Below, piece by piece: positions 53,725 to 60,599 of a stretch of 64,000 nt of DNA. The first letter of the stretch is position 1; each line of letters opens with the position of its first letter. This stretch comes from Streptomyces violascens (GTDB taxonomy: Bacteria > Actinomycetota > Actinomycetes > Streptomycetales > Streptomycetaceae). The stretch is from positions 1,031,105 to 1,095,104 of the forward strand of contig NZ_BMUA01000001.1 of NCBI RefSeq assembly GCF_014649955.1, given 5' to 3'. A program made the translations under genes and the position numbers. Under the pieces are notes generated by a model. It worked only from the letters and a program-made list of their open reading frames with translations, was not told where the DNA came from and did no database searches.

Positions 53725-55247
53725 CCGGCCGGGGTCCCGGCCCCGGCTACCGTCTCGACCTTCCCGTCCGTCCCGATCCCCATCCCGATCCCCGTCTCCG
53801 TCTCCGTCCCCGTCGCGGTCTCGGTCTCGTCTTTCTCGACCAGGGGCAGACGCTCCGTTGTCTCGACCAGAGGCAGCGGCTCCGACGGCTCCAGGCCTGG
53901 GTCGTCCACCCTGAACGTCCGCACCCGCCCCGGCACCAGCGACGTCGGCGTCTCGAAGCGCACCGTGACCCGCCCGACGCCGCTGCCCTGCACCCATCCC
54001 GGCCCGTACTCGGCGTGCGTCACGTCGTGCCCGGCCAGCCACCGCCGCTGAGCCGGGTCCTCGACCGGCTCGGCCTCCGCGGCGGCCACCGGGGGCTCCT
54101 CCGTTTCGGGCTCCTCCGCGGCCCGCTCCTCCACGGCCTGCCCCTCGGCGGCCCGTCCCTCCGCGGCCCGCTCCTCCGCGGCCTGCGCGAACAGGTCCTC
54201 CTGCGTGTAGTCGGCGAGTCCGCTGACGCCCACGCCGAGCAGCCGCACGCCGCCCGTGGTGTCCACGGAGTCGAGCAGCCGCCCGGCGGCCTCCCGCACC
54301 ACCCCCGGGTCGTCCGTGGGCCCGCGCAGCGTCTCGGAACGCGTCAGCGTCGAGAAGTCGTAGCGGCGGACCTTGAGCACGATGGTGCGGCCCGAGTGCC
54401 CGGACGCCCGCAGTCGCTGGACACACCGGTCGGCGAGCCGCCCGACCTCGGTCATGATCCGCACCCGGTCGTGCAGGTCCACGTCGAAGGTGTCCTCCAC
54501 CGACACCGACTTCGTGTCCCGCTCGGCCACCACGGGCCGGTCGTCGTGCCCGGCGGCCATCCGGTACAGCGACGCCCCGTGCGACTTCCCGAGCAGCCTT
54601 ACGAGCTCGTCCTCGCCCGCCTCGGCGAGGTCGGCCACGGTGGTCATCCCGGCCCGCCGCAGATGCTCCCCGGTGGCCGGGCCCACGCCCGGCAGGATGC
54701 GCACCGGCATCGGCGCGAGGAGGCCCCGCTCCGTGCCGGGTTCTATGAGCACGAGCCCGTCCGGCTTCGCCTGCTCGGAGGCGATCTTGGCCAGCATCTT
54801 GGATCCGGCGAGCCCGACCGACCCGCTCAGCCCCGTGACCGCTCTGATGTCCCTGCGCAGCCGCTCACCGGCCTCCTGCGCGGCGGCCGACCCGAAGGCC
54901 ACCCCACCGGCTTCCAGGTCCACGAAGGCCTCGTCCAGGCTCAGCGGCTCGACCAGCGGCGAAAGCCGGCCGAGCAGCTCCATCACCTGCTCGCTGACCG
55001 TGCGGTACAGCTGGAAGCGCGGCACCAGATAGGCCGCGTTCGGACAGAGCCGCCGGGCCTGCGCCATCGGCATCGCCGAGCGCACCCCGAAGCTCCTGGC
55101 CTCGTACGACGCGGTCGAGACCACCCCACGCGGGCCGAGGCCGCCCACGATGACCGGTTTTCCGCGCAGGCTGGGCTTCGACGCCTGCTCTGCGGCGGCA
55201 AAGAAGGCATCCATGTCCAGATGCAGGATGGTCGGCGCGGCTCTCAC
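53640..55247 (-). CDS. dinB: DNA polymerase IV (Y-family)
   Basis: 535 residues from the GTG at 55247 (VRAAPTILHLDMDAFFA). The catalytic acids are in LHLDMDAFFAAAEQ and SLDEAFVDLEAG, with the steric YEARSFGVRSAMPM motif. The polymerase and little-finger domains end near residue 350. The remaining 180 residues are an unusual acidic extension with Ala-Glu repeats (EERAAEGRAAEGQA) and Thr-Glu/Gly repeats, plus a conserved-looking block (HDVTHAEYGPGWVQG). TTG 55277 and GTG 55271 are alternative starts. It performs error-prone lesion bypass. Its 3' end overlaps the PRC gene by 85 nt. Confidence 0.92.
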   Translation of the reverse strand: MRAAPTILHLDMDAFFAAAEQASKPSLRGKPVIVGGLGPRGVVSTASYEARSFGVRSAMPMAQARRLCPNAAYLVPRFQLYRTVSEQVMELLGRLSPLVEPLSLDEAFVDLEAGGVAFGSAAAQEAGERLRRDIRAVTGLSGSVGLAGSKMLAKIASEQAKPDGLVLIEPGTERGLLAPMPVRILPGVGPATGEHLRRAGMTTVADLAEAGEDELVRLLGKSHGASLYRMAAGHDDRPVVAERDTKSVSVEDTFDVDLHDRVRIMTEVGRLADRCVQRLRASGHSGRTIVLKVRRYDFSTLTRSETLRGPTDDPGVVREAAGRLLDSVDTTGGVRLLGVGVSGLADYTQEDLFAQAAEERAAEGRAAEGQAVEERAAEEPETEEPPVAAAEAEPVEDPAQRRWLAGHDVTHAEYGPGWVQGSGVGRVTVRFETPTSLVPGRVRTFRVDDPGLEPSEPLPLVETTERLPLVEKDETETATGTETETGIGMGIGTDGKVETVAGAGTPAGQESPLARRPKSRSEGGGPGSGAAMSRP

Positions 55248-55304
55248 ATCACCGATGCTGCCGTACGCCACTGACAATCGGCCCCGGCACGGCCGCCGGG
55301 CGGC

Positions 55305-55898
55305 TCAGACGGCGCGGTTGCGGCGCCTGGCCAGCTCGTCGGCCGGGTTGTGCCCGACCAGGGTCTCGCCGGTGTCGACGCGCTCGCCGTGCAGTTGCGA
55401 AAGCGCCGCCTCGACGTCCCGCCACACCACGCCCACGGCGATCCCGAAGATCCCCTGACCGCCCTGGAGCAGGTTCACGACCTCGTCCGGGGACGAGCAC
55501 TCGTACACCGTGGCCCCGTCGCTCATCAGGGTCATCCGCTCCAGGTCGCGGAAGCCGCGCTCACGCAGGTGCTGGACCGCGGCGCGGATGTTCTGGAGCG
55601 CGACACCGGTGTCGAGGAAGCGCTTGACGATCTTCAGGACGACGACGTCCCGGAAGCTGTAGAGACGCTGGGTGCCCGATCCGTAGGCCGGACGGACACT
55701 CGGCTCGACCAGGCCGGTGCGGGCCCAGTAGTCGAGCTGTCGGTAGGTGATCCCCGCCGCCGCGCACGCGGTCGGCCCCCGGTATCCGATCGTTTCGGTA
55801 CTCGGGTCGGCCGCACTGCTGTGAAGCGGGTACGGCCCGCTCTCCCCCGGACGTCGTCCGGGAGCGCCCCCTGCCGTACCGTCGCCGCTCATTCTCAC
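55305..55898 (-). CDS. MerR-family regulator (MerR2 of the garA region)
   Basis: 197 residues. The MerR HTH lies at residues 35-105 (TIGYRGPTACAAAGITYRQLDYW, then RTGLVEPSVRPAYGSGTQRLYSF). A C-terminal region contains LMSDGATVYECSSPDEVVNLL, as in the mycobacterial Rv1830 group. GGAGG lies 6 nt before the GTG at 55898. TTGACG/TACCGT upstream is a good promoter. It is next to the bifunctional nuclease gene, as in mycobacteria. Its targets are unknown; CACTCG boxes upstream may be its own sites. Confidence 0.9.
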   Translation of the reverse strand: MRMSGDGTAGGAPGRRPGESGPYPLHSSAADPSTETIGYRGPTACAAAGITYRQLDYWARTGLVEPSVRPAYGSGTQRLYSFRDVVVLKIVKRFLDTGVALQNIRAAVQHLRERGFRDLERMTLMSDGATVYECSSPDEVVNLLQGGQGIFGIAVGVVWRDVEAALSQLHGERVDTGETLVGHNPADELARRRNRAV

Positions 55899-55929
55899 GC
55901 CGACCCTCCGTCCTTGACCTGCCCACTCG

Positions 55930-55958
55930 ACGGTAGGCAGTCACTCGGGGTGCGTCAA
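55930..55958 (-). promoter_or_regulatory. Promoter of the merR2 gene
   Basis: On the minus strand, TTGACG (complement of 55953-55958) and TACCGT (complement of 55930-55935) are exactly 17 nt apart, a near-consensus SigA/HrdB pair. The start site would be near 55923, about 25 nt before the GTG. Confidence 0.75.
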
Positions 55959-55967
55959 CGATCGCCA

Positions 55968-55985
55968 CACTCGGCACGCCGAGTG
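55968..55985. promoter_or_regulatory. Perfect palindrome CACTCGGC-AC-GCCGAGTG
   Basis: An 18-bp palindrome just upstream of the merR2 -35 box. Further CACTCG copies lie at 55924, 55942 and 56101. Being outside the -35/-10 spacer, it is not a classic MerR activator site. Which protein binds it is unknown. Confidence 0.6.
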
Positions 55986-56116
55986 ATAATCACCCTGAGA
56001 GTGGTTTCCCGTGTCTCTCTTGCGGGAAAGGCTGCTTGAATGCGCCGAAACTCCCCCGGCGTACGCGCCGCGCACGGCACCCCTGGGACGGCCCCCGGAT
56101 CACTCGTATCCGGTGC

Positions 56117-56590
56117 TCACTGGCTGTTGGTGCCGAAGTCCTCGGGCGAGATCTGGTCGAGGAACTCGCGAAACTTCTCGACCTCGTCCTCCTGCTCGTC
56201 CGGGATGGCGATGCCTGCGTCGTCGAGGACCCCGTCACTGCCGTAGATCGGCGTTCCGGTGCGCAGGGCCAGCGCTATGGCGTCGGACGGCCTGGCGCTC
56301 ACCTCCACACCACTGGCAAAGACCAGCTCCGCGTAGAAGACGCCTTCGCGCAGGTCCGTGATGCGGACTTCGGTCAGCTCCTGGCCGACGGCTTCCAGCA
56401 CGTCCTTGAAAAGGTCGTGCGTCAGCGGCCGCGCCGGTGCCATCCCCTGCTGGGCGAAGGCGATCGCGGTCGCCTCCCCTGGACCGATCCAGATGGGGAG
56501 GTACCTATCGCCTCCCACTTCACGCAGGAGCACGATCGGTTGGTTGGAGGGCATTTCCACCCGGACACCCACGACGTCGAGCTCGTTCAC
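56117..56590 (-). CDS. Bifunctional nuclease family protein (BFN/DUF151)
   Basis: 157 residues. MNELDVVGVRVEMPSNQPIV is the family start, followed by YLPIWIGPGEATAIAFAQQG and GVEVSARPSDAIALALRTG, both diagnostic of the BFN fold. Plant and Thermotoga relatives have RNase/DNase activity, but this is not shown for bacterial members here. It stands between the two MerR genes as Rv1829 does in M. tuberculosis. The Asp/Glu-rich C-terminal tail is normal for Streptomyces. Confidence 0.9.
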   Translation of the reverse strand: MNELDVVGVRVEMPSNQPIVLLREVGGDRYLPIWIGPGEATAIAFAQQGMAPARPLTHDLFKDVLEAVGQELTEVRITDLREGVFYAELVFASGVEVSARPSDAIALALRTGTPIYGSDGVLDDAGIAIPDEQEDEVEKFREFLDQISPEDFGTNSQ

Positions 56591-56643
56591 ACAGCAACCC
56601 TAGGACGTGCTCGGCAGGTTTGGGTAGTCGGGCACCTACAAGA

Positions 56644-57387
56644 TCAGTGAAGCCGGACACCCAGAGCGGTCTGCACCAGTGCCGCGTGGAGCCGCACGGA
56701 CAGCGCCGCGAGCTCCTTCGTGGTGGCCTCCGCATGGGCCCTGGTCTGCGGATTGCGGTGCAGCCGCAGGGGTGCCACGACCTGCTCGACCAGACCGGCC
56801 TCCCGGTCGGCGGCGGCCTTCATGGCGCGCAGATGGCGCGGTTCCAGGCCGAATCGCCCCAGATCCGCCACAAGTCGCGCCACATTCACCGACTCCGCGT
56901 CGAATCCGCCCTCGGGCCCGGCCGTGACCAGGCCGTACGACTCCCATTCGGCCAGGTCCGCCTCGGTCACCTCGGCAGCTGCTATGAGCTCCGCGCGGCC
57001 CACACGGGCTGCCGTGGGCCGGTCCGCCCCGGGCTCGCCGAAGCCGTCGAGCAGCTCCCGGGGACCGCCGGGAGCCGGCACGGAGGGCCGCTCGCCCCGG
57101 CTGAGCGCGTCCAGGTGCTCGCGGATGACCTTGAGCGGCAGATAGTGGTCCCGCTGCATGCGCAGCACCTGAGCGAGGCGTTCGACGTCCCCGTCACTGA
57201 ACTTGCGGTACCCCGACGGCGTACGCCGGGGCTCCACCAGGCCCTCGGACTCGAGGAACCGGATCTTCGAGATGGTCACTTCGGGAAATTCGTCGCGCAG
57301 CTGGTTGAGCACCCCGCCGATACTCATCAGCCGGCCGCCCGCGGCGGCGGTGCCGGATCCGGCACCGCCCGTCGGTGTCTGCAGCAT
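56644..57387 (-). CDS. ftsR: FtsR-type MerR-family regulator
   Basis: 247 residues. The MerR HTH is in RLMSIGGVLNQLRDEFPEVT, then SKIRFLESEGLVEPRRTPSG and GDVERLAQVLRMQRDHYLPL. This resembles C. glutamicum FtsR, which activates ftsZ, and mycobacterial Rv1828. It lies directly downstream of garA, separated by 20 nt, the same order as in both genera. GGAAGG lies close before ATG 57387; the ATG at codon 21 is an alternative. Control of cell division genes is inferred by orthology. Confidence 0.88.
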   Translation of the reverse strand: MLQTPTGGAGSGTAAAGGRLMSIGGVLNQLRDEFPEVTISKIRFLESEGLVEPRRTPSGYRKFSDGDVERLAQVLRMQRDHYLPLKVIREHLDALSRGERPSVPAPGGPRELLDGFGEPGADRPTAARVGRAELIAAAEVTEADLAEWESYGLVTAGPEGGFDAESVNVARLVADLGRFGLEPRHLRAMKAAADREAGLVEQVVAPLRLHRNPQTRAHAEATTKELAALSVRLHAALVQTALGVRLH

Positions 57388-57407
57388 GAGCCTTCCCCGG
57401 CCGCGTC

Positions 57408-58244
57408 TCAGAGAGCGCGCTGGCTCGCGTAGAAGACCAGCCGGTACTTCCCGATCTGGACCTCGTCGCCATTGGCCAAGTCGACGGAGTCGATCCGCTC
57501 GCGGTTCACGTACGTGCCGTTGAGGCTGCCGACGTCGGAGACGGTGAAGCGTCCGTCGGGGCCGCGCCGGAACTCGACGTGGCGGCGCGAGACCGTCACG
57601 TCGTCCAGGAAGATGTCGCTCTGCGGGTGCCGGCCCGCCGTGGTCAGCTCGCCGTCCAGGAGGAAGCGGCTTCCCGAGTTCGGCCCGCGGCGCACCACCA
57701 GGAGCGCCGAGCCCTGCGGCAGGGCGTCGACCGCGGCCTGCGCCTCCGGGGAGAGCGACGGCAGCTGCGTCTGGCCGGTCACCTCGGAGTCGTATGCCTC
57801 GAGGCCGGAGATCGAGATGGTCGAGGTGGTCTCGGAGGCACGCTCCGGAACGACACCCGGCCGCAGCGGGGCACCGCAGTTGGAGCAGAAGCGGCTGGCG
57901 GCGGCATTGCTGTGCCCGCACCTCGTACAAACAGGCATGCCCGACATCGACGGATCCTCCTGCCGCGGCGGCACCGCGTGGGCACTGGTGGCATACGGGT
58001 CGGAGTCAAACCCTCCACCCGTACTTGAGGTTGACGGTTCCCCGAAACCTATGCGCCCTGCACCCGCAGGGTCAACAGACGACGCGCCCGGAATGTCACC
58101 ACCGGAACCAGCCACCTCGTCGCGGAACAGCGGACGCTCGCCGCCCTGCTCCTCCGCCCCTCCGGGGCGCTGAGCACGGTGCCTGGCGGCGCTGCCGCCG
58201 TCCTGGCGTGCGCTCTTGCCGAACAACTTCGCAAACAACTTCAC
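57408..58244 (-). CDS. garA: GarA/OdhI-type FHA protein with zinc ribbon
   Basis: 278 residues, longer than mycobacterial GarA (about 160). A charged N-terminal part begins MKLFAKLFGKSARQ. A zinc ribbon (CTRCG, then CSNCG, near residues 105-125) follows, then the phospho-Thr switch motif ETTS, as in GarA, then the FHA domain at about 190-275 with GRHPQSD, SRRHVEF and NGTYVN. In mycobacteria, PknB/PknG phosphorylate ETTS and the FHA domain binds 2-oxoglutarate dehydrogenase. AAGGGG lies 8 nt before the GTG at 58244. Confidence 0.92.
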   Translation of the reverse strand: MKLFAKLFGKSARQDGGSAARHRAQRPGGAEEQGGERPLFRDEVAGSGGDIPGASSVDPAGAGRIGFGEPSTSSTGGGFDSDPYATSAHAVPPRQEDPSMSGMPVCTRCGHSNAAASRFCSNCGAPLRPGVVPERASETTSTISISGLEAYDSEVTGQTQLPSLSPEAQAAVDALPQGSALLVVRRGPNSGSRFLLDGELTTAGRHPQSDIFLDDVTVSRRHVEFRRGPDGRFTVSDVGSLNGTYVNRERIDSVDLANGDEVQIGKYRLVFYASQRAL

Positions 58245-58397
58245 GGGCGATTCCCCTTGACCGAAATAGACCCGCCCGTGGGGCAGGACGAACCCAGAAT
58301 CAACACACCTGCCGACCCGGACATTCTCACAACGTCCGTATCCGCCAAACAGTTTCCACCACGCACCACTGTTACGGAGCGGCGACCCCCCGCAACC

Positions 58398-58416
58398 TCC
58401 TGCCCTTGTGCGGCAG
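58398..58416 (-). terminator. Weak hairpin between DUF881 gene and garA
   Basis: CCTGCC and GGCAGG pair around a 7-nt loop, 15 nt past the end of the first DUF881 gene. No T-run follows, so some read-through into garA is possible. Confidence 0.4.
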
Positions 58417-58431
58417 GTCTCACGCCCACTG

Positions 58432-59244
58432 TCACCAGTGCGGGGACGACTGAGCGTAGTCAGGCCGCTTCGCGGCTCGCAAGGCGTTCACAACGATCTT
58501 CTCCGAGCGGGCCACTGTGGCGGTGGCCTGCTCCTTCTCCAGAGTCTGCACGACTCCACCAGGGATGTTCAGCGCCGGCTCCAGATCCTGCGGCCTGCCG
58601 ATCACCTTGAAGACGTACGGCGCGGCGACCTTCTTGCCGTCGACACCGATGCCGCCGGTCTCGTCCGAGAAGTACGTATTGGCCACCACGCGGACGTCGT
58701 TGATCTGAATCGCCTCCGCCCCTGCTGCGCGCAGCTCCTGCACCGTGTCAAGTACCTTGTCGGACTCGACAGCGCCCTTCGGGTCGCTGATCGTCAACGT
58801 GATGCCGGGACCCTGCGCCGCGACCGTGCCGGCCAGGATGCCGAGCTGCTGCTCCTTCTCCACGGTCTGCTTGCGCGCCTCCTCCGCCTGGTTCGAGCTG
58901 GTCTCCAGCTCGGTGCGCTGGCCCTCCAGACGCTGCTTCCCATCCTCAAGACGCTTCGTACGCGAGTCGAGTTCATCCAGGATGCGCACCAGATCCTCCT
59001 GGCGGGCGCCGCGCAGCGCACTGTTGTCGCTGTTCGAGCGGACCTGGATGGCGAGACCGAGGCCGAGGACGAACAGCAGCAGCGCCACGATGAGCTGCGC
59101 ACGGCTGGCGCGGGGCGGCCACAGGCTCGCGGCGAGCCGCTGGCGCCCGGTCAGCTGTGCCTTCGCCTCGCCCGGTTCGTCCGGCGTCCCGACGGGCCGC
59201 TCCTCGTCGCCTTCACCCTGATCGGTGTTCTTCACGTCGCTCAT
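58432..59244 (-). CDS. DUF881 membrane protein
   Basis: 270 residues: a cytoplasmic N-terminus, one membrane helix at about 48-68 (AQLIVALLLFVLGLGLAIQV), a coiled coil (LDELDSRTKRLEDGKQRLEG) and the DUF881 domain (GPGITLTISDPKGA, then INDVRVVANTYFSD and APYVFKVIGRPQDL). DUF881 proteins occur beside Sbp and GarA in actinobacteria and by location may act in envelope or division complexes. The function is unproven. It is 5 nt downstream of the Sbp gene on the minus strand. Confidence 0.88.
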   Translation of the reverse strand: MSDVKNTDQGEGDEERPVGTPDEPGEAKAQLTGRQRLAASLWPPRASRAQLIVALLLFVLGLGLAIQVRSNSDNSALRGARQEDLVRILDELDSRTKRLEDGKQRLEGQRTELETSSNQAEEARKQTVEKEQQLGILAGTVAAQGPGITLTISDPKGAVESDKVLDTVQELRAAGAEAIQINDVRVVANTYFSDETGGIGVDGKKVAAPYVFKVIGRPQDLEPALNIPGGVVQTLEKEQATATVARSEKIVVNALRAAKRPDYAQSSPHW

Positions 59245-59249
59245 CGGCC

Positions 59250-59582
59250 TCAGGCCCTGAAGACGTGGCGGCGGATGGCGGCCGCGTTGGAGAAGATCCG
59301 GATGCCGAGCACCACGACCACGCCGGTCGACAGCTGCGCGCCGACGCCCAGCTTGTCACCGAGGAAGACGATCAGCGCCGCGACCACCACGTTCGACAGG
59401 AACGAGACGACGAAGACCTTGTCGACAAAGATGCCGTCGAGCATGGCACGGAGCCCGCCGAAGACCGCGTCGAGTGCCGCCACTACGGCGATCGGCAGAT
59501 ACGGCTCGACCACCGCAGGCACCTCGGGCCGGACGAAAAGTCCGACCACGACTCCCACGACGAGGCCAAGTACGGCGATCAC
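59250..59582 (-). CDS. sbp: Small basic protein Sbp (DUF1290)
   Basis: 110 residues with three membrane helices (AVLGLVVGVVVGLFVRPEVP, then LPIAVVAALDAVFGGLRAML, then VVSFLSNVVVAALIVFLGDK). This matches the Sbp family found between divIB and ftsA in Bacillus and beside DUF881 in actinobacteria. The function is unknown. The GTG at 59582 overlaps the TGA of the upstream DUF881 gene (GTGA), so translation is coupled. AAGGG lies 6 nt before it. Confidence 0.88.
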   Translation of the reverse strand: MIAVLGLVVGVVVGLFVRPEVPAVVEPYLPIAVVAALDAVFGGLRAMLDGIFVDKVFVVSFLSNVVVAALIVFLGDKLGVGAQLSTGVVVVLGIRIFSNAAAIRRHVFRA

Positions 59583-60502
59583 GATGTGCCCTTCCCTGTG
59601 TCGGCCGCGCCCTTGCCGGCGCCCGTGGCCATTGGCTTTGCTGTGCGTACGGTCAGGCTCGGCGCCGCCGGGAGACGCACGTCGCCCTCGGCCGAAATGC
59701 TGGCCCTGATCCCGTAGTTCTGCTGCAGCACATGCAGGTACTGACCGTCCGCACTGTCCTGGAAGTCGGTACTCAGCTTCTTGCCGTCCCCCACCGCGAG
59801 CACCGTGTACGGCGGCACCAGTGGCCTGTTGTCGACCAGTATGGCGTCGCCCGCGGCCCGGATCGCCGAAAACGATGTCAGGCGCTGCCCGTTGATGGCG
59901 ATGGCCTCCGCGCCCGACTGCCACAGCCCGTTGACGACGCGCTGCATGTCGCGGTCCCGCACCCGGCCGGTGTCCGCGAACGTCGTGCTCTCGCGCGGCT
60001 GACTGCCGTCGCCCTGGGCGGTGTCCTTGGCGTCGTCCACGACCAGTTTCACGCCCGGGCCGTGCACCTCGGTGGCGCCGGACAGCAGCGCCACGAGTTC
60101 GCCCTGGTCGCCGCCGTGCTTCTCAAGTGCCTTGCGCTGCTGATCCCCGACCTCGGTCCGCAGCCCGTCGACATCGCTCTGCAGCTTGTCCGCGGCCTTG
60201 GTCTCCGACTCGACCCTGTTGATCAGCTCCTGGCGCTCCTTGGCGACCACGGGAGCGGTGATACGGGCCTGCGCTGCACCGACCGTCACCACCAGGGCGG
60301 CGAGCACCAGACCGGCCGCGAGACCGAGCTTGGCCTTCAGCGGCCGCGGCATGCCGGCGTCGCCCTCGGCCTTGCGGCGCGCGGTCGCCTCCGCATAGCC
60401 GTCGTCCAGCGCGTGGTCCGTGACATTGGTCAGCAGCGACATCGACGCGTCGGGACGCGGAGGCGGAGACGACGTGCTCCGAACGGGGGGCTGCTGCGGC
60501 AT
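59579..60502 (-). CDS. DUF881 membrane protein
   Basis: 307 residues: one membrane helix at about 60-80 (LGLAAGLVLAALVVTVGAAQ), a coiled-coil segment (RVESETKAADKLQSDVDGLR) and the DUF881 domain (GPGVKLVVDDAKD, INGQRLTSFSAIRAAGD, PYTVLAVGDGKKL). It is a paralogue of the other DUF881 protein, and the two flank Sbp as in mycobacteria (Rv1823-Rv1825). ATG 60502 is preferred; GTG 60511 is in frame. Its stop overlaps the sbp start. Confidence 0.88.
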   Translation of the reverse strand: MPQQPPVRSTSSPPPRPDASMSLLTNVTDHALDDGYAEATARRKAEGDAGMPRPLKAKLGLAAGLVLAALVVTVGAAQARITAPVVAKERQELINRVESETKAADKLQSDVDGLRTEVGDQQRKALEKHGGDQGELVALLSGATEVHGPGVKLVVDDAKDTAQGDGSQPRESTTFADTGRVRDRDMQRVVNGLWQSGAEAIAINGQRLTSFSAIRAAGDAILVDNRPLVPPYTVLAVGDGKKLSTDFQDSADGQYLHVLQQNYGIRASISAEGDVRLPAAPSLTVRTAKPMATGAGKGAADTGKGTS

Positions 60503-60599
60503 GCCGCACATCGTCGCACGTCGGCACCGCTACCACCGAATGGCCCCACCGGTGTGCCGGGCCGCACGTTCCGGCCCGGCCCGGCACACCCTTTCGACG

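Noticed and set aside
53763..53830. CRISPR-like repeats in the dinB tail
   Set aside because: They are short GTCTCC/GATCCC-type simple repeats inside a coding frame, without spacers.
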